Assembly: GCF_021190915.1 (NCBI RefSeq)
Contig: NZ_JAIOAP010000009.1
Span: 62,001 to 126,000 of the forward strand
Direction: 5' to 3'
Length of the DNA stretch: 64,000 nt
DNA from: Cohnella silvisoli
GTDB lineage: Bacteria > Bacillota > Bacilli > Paenibacillales > Paenibacillaceae
Each line of letters begins with the position of its first letter. The stretch's first letter is position 1. Below the pieces are notes generated by a model, which was given only the letters and a program-made list of their open reading frames with translations, was not told the DNA's origin and did not search any database. Below are positions 34,399 through 44,047 of this stretch, in pieces. A program made the translations under genes and the position numbers.

Positions 34399-34455
34399 TA
34401 TGTGATCAATGGGAAATACTAAAGGTAAGCTGAATTGGAAAAGGGGATTTTTCTT

Positions 34456-35352
34456 ATGGCACGGCAAGGCACGATTATCAAACTTGGGGAATTCGAACTG
34501 TCGATCTCCAATCCCGATAAGCTGATTTGGCCGGATAACGGAATTACAAAGCTGGACTACGTGCAGATTCTTGCCGAGCTAGCCCCGTACTTGCTCCCCT
34601 ATACCTCCAACCGCTATCTGACTACGATCCGCTATCCTAAGGGCATCCACGGCACTTCCTTTTACCAGAAAAATTGCCCTGAGCCTGCTCCCGATTACGT
34701 AAGAACCGCAACAGAAAACAACATCCGGTATGTAGTCATGGATTCCCTGCCTACCCTGCTATGGATGGGAAGCTTGTACAGCCTGGAATTTCATGTTTCA
34801 TGCGAAGAGATCGGGATTCGATTGCCGAACACCTGGATGCTGGACATTGATCCTTCTTTAGAGGTAGAACCTCGATTGATGGAAGCCACTGCCCTAGTCG
34901 GGGATCTGCTCGTTTCGCTCGGATTAAGCGCCGTTCCCAAAACTTCGGGAGCAACCGGCGTTCAAATCGTCATGCCAATCGAACGCGGACCGGAATTTGA
35001 CGACCTGAGGCGGTTCGGCAAGTTCATTTCGGAGTATCTCGTCGCGGAACATCCTAAGCTGTTCACGGTTGAACGAATGAAGAAGGATCGCGGGGATCTT
35101 ATTTATCTCGATTATCTCCAGTACTACGCCGGCAAGACGCTGCCCGCCCCGTATTCTCCCCGCGCCAGACCCGGAGCGACAATATCGACTCCGTTAACTT
35201 GGGAGGAAGTGCGCGGCAACGTTAAACCGACCGATTATCACTTGCTTAATATTCGGGATCGGCTTCGCATCCGAGGAGATCTTCTGAATTCGGCTCCTAA
35301 GCAGAACCTTGCCCCGATACTGGACCATTTGCGCATTAAAAACCCTGTTTAG
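34456..35352 (+). CDS. LigD-type polymerase domain (NHEJ primase-polymerase)
   Basis: 298 residues of the AEP-superfamily LigD polymerase domain, used in bacterial end-joining for gap filling. The catalytic acidic pair is in MLDIDPS, the nucleotide-binding motif is KTSGATGVQIVMPI and the third Asp is in LIYLDYLQYYAGKTLPAPYS, followed by ARPGATISTPLTWEEV. ATG 34456 chosen behind AAGGGGA; the TTG at 34435 adds 7 residues. It stands alone: no ligase or nuclease domain is fused and no ku is adjacent. Its stop overlaps the convergent cls stop by 4 bp. Confidence 0.9.
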   Translation: MARQGTIIKLGEFELSISNPDKLIWPDNGITKLDYVQILAELAPYLLPYTSNRYLTTIRYPKGIHGTSFYQKNCPEPAPDYVRTATENNIRYVVMDSLPTLLWMGSLYSLEFHVSCEEIGIRLPNTWMLDIDPSLEVEPRLMEATALVGDLLVSLGLSAVPKTSGATGVQIVMPIERGPEFDDLRRFGKFISEYLVAEHPKLFTVERMKKDRGDLIYLDYLQYYAGKTLPAPYSPRARPGATISTPLTWEEVRGNVKPTDYHLLNIRDRLRIRGDLLNSAPKQNLAPILDHLRIKNPV

Positions 35353-36782
35353 AGCAAAGGGGATAAAATTCGCGCCAGCGCCTCCCTTACTTTCTGCTTC
35401 TTGGGCCGTTTGCGGAATAGATGAGCATTGATTTCCGTGCTGTCCTTCAAGTCTTGAAGGAAATCCGCTTCGATCCGGGCGATCGTATCGGGATCAAACA
35501 GATGGGCATTGATCTCGAAGTTGCTGAAGAAGCTCCGCAAATCCATGTTGGCCGAGCCTACTACTCCCACAAGCGAATCAACGATAAGCGTCTTGGCGTG
35601 AACGAACCCTTTACGGTATTGCCACACCCTCACTCCGGATTTCATCATCTCTTCCACGTAAGACAAAGTCGCGAAGTGAACAAGCCATGTATCCGGTACG
35701 TACGGAATAATAATCCTGACATCTAATCCGCTTAAAGCCGCGTCGTGCAAGGCCATCCCGACACTTGCGCTAGGTATGAAATAAGGGGTCGTGATCCACA
35801 CTCGCGTCCTGGCGGAAGTAATCATCGCATAAACGGAGTCATGAATCGCATCCCCTCTGCGATTAGGGCCTGCAGGAACGATCTGAACCGGTTGCGCGTT
35901 ATCGCAGCTATGCTCAGGGAAGTATGCGGGGTTATCCGGTTTCTCCTTCGTTGCGAGCTCCCAGTCTTTAAGAAACACCTCCTGCAGCCAATATACCGAA
36001 TCTCCTTCCAATTCCAGATGGGTATCCCGCCAGAACCCAAGCTTTGGGTGTTTACCGATATATTCGTCTCCGACATTAATACCGCCGACAAACCCCTTTA
36101 ATCCGTCAACGACCATGATTTTCCGATGATTGCGGTAATTCATCCTTTTTTTCAGGAACGATATCTTCAACGGAAAAAAACAGGCACATTCGACGCCGCC
36201 CTCGAGCAAAATCCGCACATAAGAGTCCTTTAACTTCACGCTTCCGATTCCGTCGTACAGAAACCGGACCTCAATGCCTTCCTTTGCTTTCCGGATGAGC
36301 GCTTGCTGGAACAATCGCCCCGTATCGTCATCCCGGACAATGTAGCTGGACATATGAATATGATGTTTCGCGCCTCTAATCGCTTTAAGCATGGCATCGT
36401 ATGTATCTTGGCCGTTACTGTAAACCTCCGTACTGTTTCTGCCGAGAATGGGAAACGTTCCTCCCTTAATCAGTCTGCGGAACAACCGATTCTGATCGGC
36501 AAAGTCCGGATCGGGCAATTCGGCAGGCGATGTCACGATTTTGCTTTGCCTAAGCATGCGCAATCGGCGGATGTTATCTTGCGACCCGCTGCGTCTTGCT
36601 TTTCTGCTCCTGCGATACTCCTGGGCAAGAAAGTAATACAGAATGAAGCCAACTAGCGGAAATAAAAACAGGATAAATAACCAAGCTGTCGCATGGGCAG
36701 GCCTGCGAAATTCAAGCAGCAATATCGTCGCCGCTTGAAAAATAAAGATGAACAAAAGAATGCTTAGTCCAAGTACGATCAT
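35349..36782 (-). CDS. cls: Cardiolipin synthase
   Basis: 477 residues. Two N-terminal membrane helices (about 1-20, 28-52) and two PLD-type HKD motifs: NYRNHRKIMVVDG (near residue 218) and FVHAKTLIVDSLVGVVGSANMD (near 395). Condenses two phosphatidylglycerols to cardiolipin at the membrane. Single gene convergent with ligD-pol. Candidate -10 TATAAT near 36841-36846 on the minus strand, with no clear -35. Confidence 0.95.
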   Translation of the reverse strand: MIVLGLSILLFIFIFQAATILLLEFRRPAHATAWLFILFLFPLVGFILYYFLAQEYRRSRKARRSGSQDNIRRLRMLRQSKIVTSPAELPDPDFADQNRLFRRLIKGGTFPILGRNSTEVYSNGQDTYDAMLKAIRGAKHHIHMSSYIVRDDDTGRLFQQALIRKAKEGIEVRFLYDGIGSVKLKDSYVRILLEGGVECACFFPLKISFLKKRMNYRNHRKIMVVDGLKGFVGGINVGDEYIGKHPKLGFWRDTHLELEGDSVYWLQEVFLKDWELATKEKPDNPAYFPEHSCDNAQPVQIVPAGPNRRGDAIHDSVYAMITSARTRVWITTPYFIPSASVGMALHDAALSGLDVRIIIPYVPDTWLVHFATLSYVEEMMKSGVRVWQYRKGFVHAKTLIVDSLVGVVGSANMDLRSFFSNFEINAHLFDPDTIARIEADFLQDLKDSTEINAHLFRKRPKKQKVREALARILSPLL

Positions 36783-36866
36783 TCACGTATCCCCGCCGCT
36801 CTTGATGATTCATAAATCGGAATTAATTGCGCTAGGGGTTATTATATCATCATTACCGCTCTAATA

Positions 36867-36895
36867 AGAAAAAACAGGAGGAATCGCTCCCCCTG
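36867..36895 (-). terminator. Terminator of the sugar ABC transporter operon
   Basis: Minus-strand CAGGGGGA / TCCTCCTG stem with one G-U pair, followed by TTTTTTC, about 36 bp past the permease stop. Confidence 0.75.
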
Positions 36896-36930
36896 CTTCT
36901 CCTTATTGCGCAAGCTTGTATTCCTCACGC

Positions 36931-37770
36931 TTATCCTTTGACCGATCCTGCCGCAACGCCTTTGATCATGAACTTCTGAAGGAATAAATAGAACACGAGC
37001 AACGGCATAATGGACAACACGAGACCCGGAAAGAGCAAGTCCCAATTCGTAATATACTCCCCGACGAAAGTGTACAATTCAATCGTAATCGTACGGTGAT
37101 TCTGCTCGCTCAGGAATAGAAGCGGTACGATGAAATCATTCCAAACGCTCAGCGCGGTCAGCACGGCGACGGTCGCCGTAACCGGCTTCATCAACGGGAA
37201 CACGGTCGTCCAGAAGGCGCGGAAGATGGAGCAACCATCGATAAGCGCCGCTTCTTCGAGCTCCTTCGGCGTTGACTTGAGGAACCCTGTATACAGAAAC
37301 ACAGTGAAGGGCAAATTTATCGATGAATAAATCAAGATGGCGCCATGATACGTATTGACCAGGTGAAGCATATTAACCAGTTTATACAATGGGATCATGG
37401 CCAGTTGGAAGGGCAGCATGATGCCCGCAATGAAAAACAAATAGAAAAATAAATACGGCTTCTCGGATCTTCTCGCCAAAGGGTATGCGGCGATTGCGCC
37501 AATGACAATGATCAATGCGATCGTAACCGCGGTAATGAGCAGCGTATTGGCGAACACCAGCGGGAAATGCATCATCTCCCACACCTTGGCATAATTGCCG
37601 AAGTGCAAACTTGACGGCAGACGAAATGGGGATGAAGCTGCCTCCTCCGCGGTCTTGAAGGTCATCGTTACGATAAAGAATAGCGGATAAATAAAGACGA
37701 ATGCGGCGATTATGCTGAATAACTCGATGGATAATTTCCTGGCGCTCAGCTTTGCGGAATCGGTTCTCAA
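36931..37770 (-). CDS. Carbohydrate ABC transporter permease (MalG type)
   Basis: 279 residues, six membrane segments, with the inner-membrane-component loop EEAALIDGCSIFRAFWTTVFPLMKP (about 185-210). TTG start overlapping the preceding permease stop by 4 bp (TTGA), with GAGGTG upstream. Forms the channel with the MalF-type partner. No ATPase gene is adjacent, as usual in Firmicutes where MsmX-like ATPases are shared. Confidence 0.93.
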   Translation of the reverse strand: MRTDSAKLSARKLSIELFSIIAAFVFIYPLFFIVTMTFKTAEEAASSPFRLPSSLHFGNYAKVWEMMHFPLVFANTLLITAVTIALIIVIGAIAAYPLARRSEKPYLFFYLFFIAGIMLPFQLAMIPLYKLVNMLHLVNTYHGAILIYSSINLPFTVFLYTGFLKSTPKELEEAALIDGCSIFRAFWTTVFPLMKPVTATVAVLTALSVWNDFIVPLLFLSEQNHRTITIELYTFVGEYITNWDLLFPGLVLSIMPLLVFYLFLQKFMIKGVAAGSVKG

Positions 37771-38669
37771 GACGACACCTCTCTTCGCCTAAGAACAAGC
37801 AGCTGCAGCAGCGATACGACAAATATAATAAGAAACATGACAACTCCGATGGCGGTGCCATAGCCGAAGTTGTTGTCTTTGAAGGCCGATTCGAAAATAA
37901 GTACGGTAAGCGTCTCCGTCGCGTGAAAGGGGCCGCCATTCGTCGTGACGTAGATCAGATCGAATGCCTTTAACGTTCCTATCGTGGAAAGAAGGATGTT
38001 GATCGTCATAGCCGGTGCCAGCAAAGGAAACGTAATGCGCAGAAACTTGTTCCACCTTCCCGCTCCGTCTATGTTGGCCGCTTCGTACAGTTCACTCGGA
38101 ATCGTCTGCAGGTTAGCTAAATAAATGACCATAGAATATCCTGTGAACTGCCAAATCACCATCGTAATAATGCAGAACATAGCAAACTTCGGATCTCCGA
38201 GCCACACTTGTTCCCACGAAGGGAGGCCGATCGAACGGAGAAAAGTATTGAGCAATCCGCTATTCGGATTAAAAATGTACATCCACGTATAACCCACCAC
38301 AAGCGGACTGAGCACTGCCGGGGCGAAGAAGATGACTCTCAGCACGTTTTTGCTGCGAATTCCCGAATCCAACGCGATGGCCAAGGGAATGGCCAACGCG
38401 TTTTGCAGGATTACGACCCATACGGCAAAGACGGCCGTGTTCTTGAGCGCGGCGACAAACGCCGCGTCATCCATCATGTCTCTATAATTGCGGAGCCCGA
38501 CAAAACCCATCGTAGCCGTAAAGCCGTTCCAGTTAGTCAGGCTATAATAGAAGCTGCTAAGGACGGGGCCAAGAAACAATAGAGAGTAGATCAACACGGC
38601 CGGTGCCAGGAAACAAGCGAGAGTGATGTGGGTTTTGTGCCTGAACGTCAGCTGTTTCATTCGTCCCAC
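37767..38669 (-). CDS. Carbohydrate ABC transporter permease (MalF/UgpA type)
   Basis: 300 residues, six membrane segments, loop YEAANIDGAGRWNKFLRITFPLL near residues 205-230. Partner of the MalG-type permease that follows. 10 bp after the solute-binding protein gene. Confidence 0.93.
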   Translation of the reverse strand: MGRMKQLTFRHKTHITLACFLAPAVLIYSLLFLGPVLSSFYYSLTNWNGFTATMGFVGLRNYRDMMDDAAFVAALKNTAVFAVWVVILQNALAIPLAIALDSGIRSKNVLRVIFFAPAVLSPLVVGYTWMYIFNPNSGLLNTFLRSIGLPSWEQVWLGDPKFAMFCIITMVIWQFTGYSMVIYLANLQTIPSELYEAANIDGAGRWNKFLRITFPLLAPAMTINILLSTIGTLKAFDLIYVTTNGGPFHATETLTVLIFESAFKDNNFGYGTAIGVVMFLIIFVVSLLQLLVLRRREVSS

Positions 38670-38679
38670 CCACTTTTGA

Positions 38680-40026
38680 TTATTTTTGCAGTTTGGCTGC
38701 TTTATCCCATGCGTCGTCCATGTTTTTCAGCATTTGCTCCGGCGTTAATGCTTTCAAATACACGCCTTGCGCGGATTTCATCATCTCGGTCGTAGCCGCG
38801 TCCTGCGCCCACGCTTGATTCAAGAAACGCCACGCTTTCCCCGTTGCAAGCGTACCCGCGATATCTTCGAAGGCTGGATCCGCATCGCTCTTCTTGCCTT
38901 GAAGCGTGAGGAACGCGCCGCCGCTCTTCGCCCAGATGCTCTGATTTTCTTCCTTGGCCCAGAAAGCCAAATATTTCTTCGCTGCGTCCGCTTTTTCCGT
39001 GCTCTTATTGATTGTCCATACCGTTCCGACTGCCGCGGATACGTAGACGTCTTCGCCCGCTTTGTTGGACGGCATGGCGAACATTCCGAGGTTCAGCGCC
39101 TCGTTCTTGCCTTTAATGCCTGCCAGAGACCAAGTTCCGTCGATATACATCGCGGCTTTGCCTTTCGCGAAATCCGTTTGCGCTTGATCCAAGCTGATCC
39201 CCGTGCTCTTCGGAGTCAAGTACCCTTTAGTGTCGAGGGAGAACCAAGCTTTGTTCATTTCGTCCCAAGAACCGGCGAACTTCGTTTCGCGTGCATTCAG
39301 CTTCTTATCGAAATCGGGATCTTTGGCATATATCATCGCAGGAGCCATAACGAACAGCGCAGCCAGCGTCATCCATCCATCGTTATTACCAATTGCGATC
39401 GGCGTCACGCCAGAGGCTTTGATAGCTTCGCAAGCCGCCAAAAACTGATCCCAATCAGTAGGCACCTTCAAATTCAACTTCGCAAAAATATCTTTATTAT
39501 AGTAAACGCCAAGCATAACTGTATCATTTGGTGTTCCGTAAACTTTGCCGTCTCCGGAAGCCGCGTCGATCGCGCTTACCGTGAAATCCGGCACCCAAGG
39601 CTCGCCGCTTAAGTCCATCAGGTATCCGGCTTTCGCATAGTCGACGATTTCGGCGCCGGGATGAAGGAGCATAACATCGGATGCATCGCCTGCAACCAGC
39701 CTTGTTTTGATGAAATCTTTGTATTGCGCGCCGGGCATACCTTCATAGGTGACTTTGATATCCGGATTTTCTTTCATGAATTTCTCGTTCAGCTCCGGAA
39801 TCGCGCCGATTTCAGCGCCTGACTTATAACCGGATACTTTGAGCTCTACCTGCTCGGCCGGCTTGCTTGCTTCGGGAGAAGCGGAAGCTTCCGATGCCTT
39901 GGCGCTTTCGGTCGGCGATGCCGACGTGGACGTCGAGGCGTTGTTGTTTTTGTTGCCTCCGCACGCGGACAGCAAGCTAGACACGCATAACATGAGGACA
40001 AGCACGATCAAAAGCGGTTTTCTCAT
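38680..40026 (-). CDS. Extracellular sugar-binding lipoprotein (ABC family 1)
   Basis: 448 residues. Lipoprotein signal peptide with lipobox LSAC (Cys22), a low-complexity Asn/Ser/Glu linker to about residue 60, then a family-1 solute-binding fold (VKVSG-type strand, IPELNEKFMKENPDIKVTYE, PNDTVMLGVYYNKDIFAKLN, KAAMYIDGTWSLAGI). Captures an oligosaccharide for the two permeases downstream. GGAGGTCACAG before ATG. Regulated probably by the YesN-like regulator encoded next door. Confidence 0.94.
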   Translation of the reverse strand: MRKPLLIVLVLMLCVSSLLSACGGNKNNNASTSTSASPTESAKASEASASPEASKPAEQVELKVSGYKSGAEIGAIPELNEKFMKENPDIKVTYEGMPGAQYKDFIKTRLVAGDASDVMLLHPGAEIVDYAKAGYLMDLSGEPWVPDFTVSAIDAASGDGKVYGTPNDTVMLGVYYNKDIFAKLNLKVPTDWDQFLAACEAIKASGVTPIAIGNNDGWMTLAALFVMAPAMIYAKDPDFDKKLNARETKFAGSWDEMNKAWFSLDTKGYLTPKSTGISLDQAQTDFAKGKAAMYIDGTWSLAGIKGKNEALNLGMFAMPSNKAGEDVYVSAAVGTVWTINKSTEKADAAKKYLAFWAKEENQSIWAKSGGAFLTLQGKKSDADPAFEDIAGTLATGKAWRFLNQAWAQDAATTEMMKSAQGVYLKALTPEQMLKNMDDAWDKAAKLQK

Positions 40027-40084
40027 TTTTCTGTGACCTCCGTTTGGTTTGTTTGATTGACTTGCTACCTCATGTTAAACCAAA

Positions 40085-40100
40085 TTGAAGCGCTTTCTGA
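40085..40100 (-). promoter_or_regulatory. Possible cre site (CcpA) upstream of the sugar-binding protein gene
   Basis: Minus strand CAGAAAGCGCTTCAAT keeps the GAAAGCGCTT core of cre but deviates at about three outer positions. It sits about 60 bp upstream of the lipoprotein start, in the right place for catabolite repression of a sugar importer. Confidence 0.4.
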
Positions 40101-40143
40101 ATGCCCTAAAACTCGTGTTTCGTTCGTTATTTTCGGCGATCCG

Positions 40144-41652
40144 TTAAACTTGGTCTCTATACTCCGATGGGGTAAGCCCGCATACTTTCCGAAATAAGGT
40201 GCTGAAATACTTTGCGCTCGTGTAACCTACTTTCTCCGCAATTTCATAGGTTTTGAGATGCGTTTCCCTCAACAGGCGCTTTGCCGCGTTCATGCGGGTT
40301 ACCGTTAAATACTCGATGAAATTTTCGCCGGACACCTGCTTGAACAGCTCGCTGAAATAGGTCGGGTTCATGTACACGTGCTGGGCGACTTGTTCGAGGT
40401 TGAGCTCGGGATCCCCGCAGCGCTCTTGAATATAAGCTTTGGCCGCCCGGACGACCTTCCTGTTATCCGGCTTCTCATCGACGCTCTGAACATTAATTCT
40501 TTCCATGAATTCGTCGAAGGTGCGGGAAAGCAGCTGCGGCGAGACAGGGGGAGCGATCCTGGCCAGAAGCCAGGGGGTTTCACGTTCAACCTGCAAGCTG
40601 AGGCCTGAGTCATTCCGGCTGCGCACGCGTCGGAGCAGGACAGAGAGGAAACGGTAAAACCGCAATTGGGCCCATGCGGCGTTGTCGTTCGGGGAATGGA
40701 GAAACTCCTCTTTCCATTGCTGCATCATCGTCTTCGTAAGTGAAATGTTCTCCTCCGCGATTGCCTCCAGAAAACGCTCTTCCTTTAAGTTGGCCTCGGC
40801 GTCTGAACGCGCCCCCGTTCCTTGCGCCATGTTGGCTTGCTCCGCATAGGCCGATTGCATAGCCTGACGGTAACCTTCGGGCAAATGCTCGAACAAGACG
40901 AGATTATCGCTTACGCCAACGGAGGATTCCGATGTCCAATAATCCCGAATCGCCTTGATCGGCAGGTCATTGCCTTCGATAAGCAGAACATGATGAAACT
41001 TGCCTACGTAGAAACCGAATAACTGGTGAATGTGCCCAAACCGCTCCCACAGCTCGGCTTGAAGCTCTTCGAGCTGACTGGGCTCCGGGAATCGCCCCTC
41101 CGCGCTTTCCAGCGTCACCATAACCGCGAATTCTTTCCCATCCAACAGCCATCCAATATCTCTGAAGCCCGTTTCCAGTAGCTCGGAATAGTCCGCTTCT
41201 CCGGAAATCCATTGCAGAACGTACCGCTCGAGCTTTATCCTTTGGCTGCTGGACCGTTCATTTTCCGTTTTCTGGCGCATGGCCAGCTTCTGTTGGATTT
41301 TGGACAATGCCGCCATCAATTCCTGGCGATCCAGAGGTTTTAATAAATAATCGGTTACCCCGTTGCGCAGCGTGCTCTGAGCGAAAGCGAAATTATCGTG
41401 GCCCGATAACACGATCTGCGAGATGTTCGGATATCGCTCGGCAACGATCCCGATCAATTCCAGTCCGTTCATCCCCGGCATCGAAATATCGACGATCATT
41501 AAATCGGGCTGAAATTTCTCCAGCACCTTCATCGCCTCGAAGCCATCCTCAAGCTGGGCAACGATTTCCCATGAGGGCGCCAAACGCCGAATAGCGAGCG
41601 CCAATCCTCGGCGTATCGTCTCTTCATCATCCACGATCATAAGCGTTGGCAT
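40144..41652 (-). CDS. AraC-type response regulator (YesN family)
   Basis: 502 residues. N-terminal receiver domain (about 1-122; MIVDDEETIRRGLALA, phospho-acceptor Asp in LMIVDISMPGM, Lys in LLKPLDR), a long middle region and a C-terminal AraC HTH pair (about 400-502; LNLEQVAQHVYMNPTYFSEL and YEIAEKVGYTSAKYFSTLFR). Overlaps the kinase gene by 26 bp, so the pair is coupled. Expected to activate the neighbouring sugar transporter. Confidence 0.94.
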   Translation of the reverse strand: MPTLMIVDDEETIRRGLALAIRRLAPSWEIVAQLEDGFEAMKVLEKFQPDLMIVDISMPGMNGLELIGIVAERYPNISQIVLSGHDNFAFAQSTLRNGVTDYLLKPLDRQELMAALSKIQQKLAMRQKTENERSSSQRIKLERYVLQWISGEADYSELLETGFRDIGWLLDGKEFAVMVTLESAEGRFPEPSQLEELQAELWERFGHIHQLFGFYVGKFHHVLLIEGNDLPIKAIRDYWTSESSVGVSDNLVLFEHLPEGYRQAMQSAYAEQANMAQGTGARSDAEANLKEERFLEAIAEENISLTKTMMQQWKEEFLHSPNDNAAWAQLRFYRFLSVLLRRVRSRNDSGLSLQVERETPWLLARIAPPVSPQLLSRTFDEFMERINVQSVDEKPDNRKVVRAAKAYIQERCGDPELNLEQVAQHVYMNPTYFSELFKQVSGENFIEYLTVTRMNAAKRLLRETHLKTYEIAEKVGYTSAKYFSTLFRKVCGLTPSEYRDQV

Positions 41653-43438
41653 CGCGAATCTCCCTCCATTCTCTGTTGCTCACGCTCACGATAACGCGAG
41701 TTCCTTCTCCCCGCTCGCTATCGATAGACAATCCGCAGTCTCTTCCGAATTGAAGCTGGATGCGGTCGTGCACGTTTTTGAGTCCAATATGGGAAGTAAG
41801 CACGGACATTTCGACTATCAGTTGACTGCGAATTTGCTTGAGCCGATCCGCTTCGATTCCTACGCCGTCATCGATGACCGTGATGAAAGTTCGATCTTCA
41901 TCCCGGCTGCCTATGATTCTAATCATACCGGCCCCTTTATTGGGCGCCAAACCGTGAATGATCGCATTCTCGACGAGCGGCTGAATAATCCAAGGCAGCG
42001 TCCACGACTGCAATATTTCCTCGGGGATATCGATTTCTACGGTCATATTCGGATAACGCAGCTTCTGCAGATTGACGTACACCTGTATAAACTCCAACTC
42101 TTGGGAGAACGGGATGAGCTCCGAGCTTTGGTTAACGGACATTCGGAACAGCTTGCCGAGTAATGAGATCATGTCGGCTACCTCGTAATCCCCGTTGAAT
42201 TCCGCCTTCATGTTAATCGATTCCAGCGTATTGTACAGAAAGTGAGGGTTAATCTGGCTCTGAAGCGCTTTGAAATCGGCTTCCTTTTTCAGGATGTTAA
42301 TCGTTAGCACGTTCGTTACGAGTTCGTTGATTCGCTGCACCATGACGTTAAAGCTTTGCCCGACTTGGCCGATCTCGTCGTTGGAAGGCGAACGGTAACG
42401 TACTTTGTAATCGCCCTCTTCCACCCGTCGCATGAGAATCCGGATTTTCTTGAGCGGTTTAATCATATGGGACGTTAGAAGCGCGGCTATGGCAATCGAG
42501 ACGAGCAGCGTTCCTCCGGCTAACGTCCATAGCAGGCTTCGAAGCAAGCTCAGGTCCTTGGTCAGTTCTTTAACCGGCATCGTCCCGACGATTTTCCATC
42601 CATAACGAGAAGCCGTAACGTAGTTGACCATCGTCTGTTTTCCATCGATATCAATGAAGAAAGTATCCCGGCTCTTAGGCAGCGGAATATCGAATTTATG
42701 GGTCCACAGCTTCTGATCGGGGTGATAAATGATGTGTCCGTTACCGTCGACGATAAACAGCACTTCTCCATTGTTATTGCCTATCGGATTCATGATGTCC
42801 GCTATCGTATCCATGCCGATATCCATCATCAGCACGCCGAACGACTTGTGATTCGTAATGTTAATGAGGCTTCGCGCGAACGACAAAGCGTATTTCTCAT
42901 GCTCCCCTGGCACGTCTATACGATGCGTCGGAATAAGAATGCCTTTGCCATCGCCCTTAAGCGCATCTGCAAACCAAGCTTCCTTCGTAGAGTTGCTATA
43001 ATCAACATAAAACCCGGAGCCATATTGCGCGAACACTTTGCCGTCCTGAAATAAATAGGCACCCATAATGTCCTTAAGAGAAGCGCGCATGATGGAATTC
43101 ATCGTCCGGTTAATCGATATTTTTTTCTCGTAATCCAACGTTGGACTCGTTTCTTTTCCGCCGTCGGCAATGACCTTCAGATCGTCCTCGTTGAGGTAGA
43201 AGGTCAAAGAGATTCTATCGATTTCCTGCAAGTAGTTGTCGATATTCCGGCCGACCTGATCGAGAAGCTGCAGGCTCAAGTCGCCCATTTTGCCTTTGAG
43301 GTTGTCATAATAACGTTGAAACCCGAGCAGCGTGACGACGATAACAGGCAGCAAAATCATAAGCGTGTAAAGTACCGTCAGCTTTTTCCCCATGCCCCAG
43401 TCGCGGAAAGCGAACCGGCGGATTCCTTTGGTGGTCAT
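41627..43438 (-). CDS. Sensor histidine kinase (YesM family)
   Basis: 603 residues from the chosen start. Two membrane segments (about 22-42 and 300-322) enclose a large Cache-like extracellular domain; HAMP follows (about 322-380). Then comes the His-kinase segment LQSQINPHFLYNTLESINMK, with the phospho-acceptor His, and an HATPase domain with IQPLVENAIIHGLAP and VIDDGVGIEADRL. ATG 43438 chosen because GGGGAGAGG lies about 7 nt upstream; the ATG at 43471 lacks a site. Senses an extracellular sugar or cell-wall signal and phosphorylates the adjacent YesN-type regulator. Confidence 0.93.
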   Translation of the reverse strand: MTTKGIRRFAFRDWGMGKKLTVLYTLMILLPVIVVTLLGFQRYYDNLKGKMGDLSLQLLDQVGRNIDNYLQEIDRISLTFYLNEDDLKVIADGGKETSPTLDYEKKISINRTMNSIMRASLKDIMGAYLFQDGKVFAQYGSGFYVDYSNSTKEAWFADALKGDGKGILIPTHRIDVPGEHEKYALSFARSLINITNHKSFGVLMMDIGMDTIADIMNPIGNNNGEVLFIVDGNGHIIYHPDQKLWTHKFDIPLPKSRDTFFIDIDGKQTMVNYVTASRYGWKIVGTMPVKELTKDLSLLRSLLWTLAGGTLLVSIAIAALLTSHMIKPLKKIRILMRRVEEGDYKVRYRSPSNDEIGQVGQSFNVMVQRINELVTNVLTINILKKEADFKALQSQINPHFLYNTLESINMKAEFNGDYEVADMISLLGKLFRMSVNQSSELIPFSQELEFIQVYVNLQKLRYPNMTVEIDIPEEILQSWTLPWIIQPLVENAIIHGLAPNKGAGMIRIIGSRDEDRTFITVIDDGVGIEADRLKQIRSQLIVEMSVLTSHIGLKNVHDRIQLQFGRDCGLSIDSERGEGTRVIVSVSNREWREIRDANAYDRG

Positions 43439-43471
43439 TACAACGCCTCTCCCCGTCCGTGCTTCATTCAT

Positions 43472-43799
43472 TCTCGCAATCTAGTCTAAATGTAATCGAT
43501 CTTCCCCTACCCGGCAATAACCGGAACGCATGGAGAAGACCGGAATCGGGGTAGAACGGCTAAAGCCGAAAATAAGGGACGTTTTCCGAAAATTACGGAC
43601 TGTGCGGGCGATAAAATTGAAGGCATAGGAGGGATGTTGGAGAGGGGGTGCTCGTAGTACGGCAGACTCCTCCCGAACACAATTCGAGTGGAGTCTGCCG
43701 AGGGGGGATTGGGCTAGTAGACCTGTTGCTGCGCTTGGTGCTCCGGTTTCTCCTCTAGGTCCATTTTTTGGTTGCTACTTAGATCCCTTACTTGGACAA
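43472..43799. other. Intergenic stretch before the 52-bp repeats
   Basis: No gene seen. It contains a long hairpin at 43661-43699 (stem GGCAGACTCC / GGAGTCTGCC) without a T-run, and probably the promoter of the yesM-like gene, which I could not assign. Confidence 0.5.
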
Positions 43800-44035
43800 G
43801 GCACTTTATTGGCCTTCGTGCTTCATATGTATCTGGTGATGGCTCAACGAAGGTACTTTTTTGGCCTTCGTGCTTCATAAGTAATCTGGCTTGGTTCAAT
43901 GAAGGCACTTTTTTGGCCTTCGTGCTTCATATGTATCTGGTGATGGCTCAACGAAGGTACTTTTTTGGCCCTCACACTTCATATGTATCTGGTTCTAGCT
44001 CGATGATGGTACTTTTTTGGCCTTCGTGCTTCATG
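43800..44035. repeat. 52-bp tandem repeat array (about 4.5 copies)
   Basis: Units start at 43800, 43852, 43904, 43956 and 44008, exactly 52 bp apart. Each begins GGYACTTTTTTGGCCTTCGTG, runs through CTTCATATGTATCTGG and ends with CTCAACGAAGG. Across each junction ACGAAGG and CCTTCGT can pair (7-bp stem, loop TACTTTTTTGG), so the array would form a row of hairpins. It lies between rmlD (minus, ends 44048) and the yesM-like gene. 52 is not a multiple of 3 and no gene is apparent. Confidence 0.9.
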
Positions 44036-44047
44036 TGCAAGCAATGG

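Noticed and set aside
38767-39612. Long open frame on the plus strand opposite the sugar-binding protein gene (281 codons)
   Set aside because: Shadow frame with Arg/Phe-rich low-quality protein; the opposite strand encodes a clear lipoprotein.
43661-43699. Rho-independent terminator
   Set aside because: Stem of 10 bp but a 19-nt loop and no T-run on either strand.
43800-44035. CRISPR array
   Set aside because: The 52-bp units are contiguous without unique spacers, and no cas genes are present.
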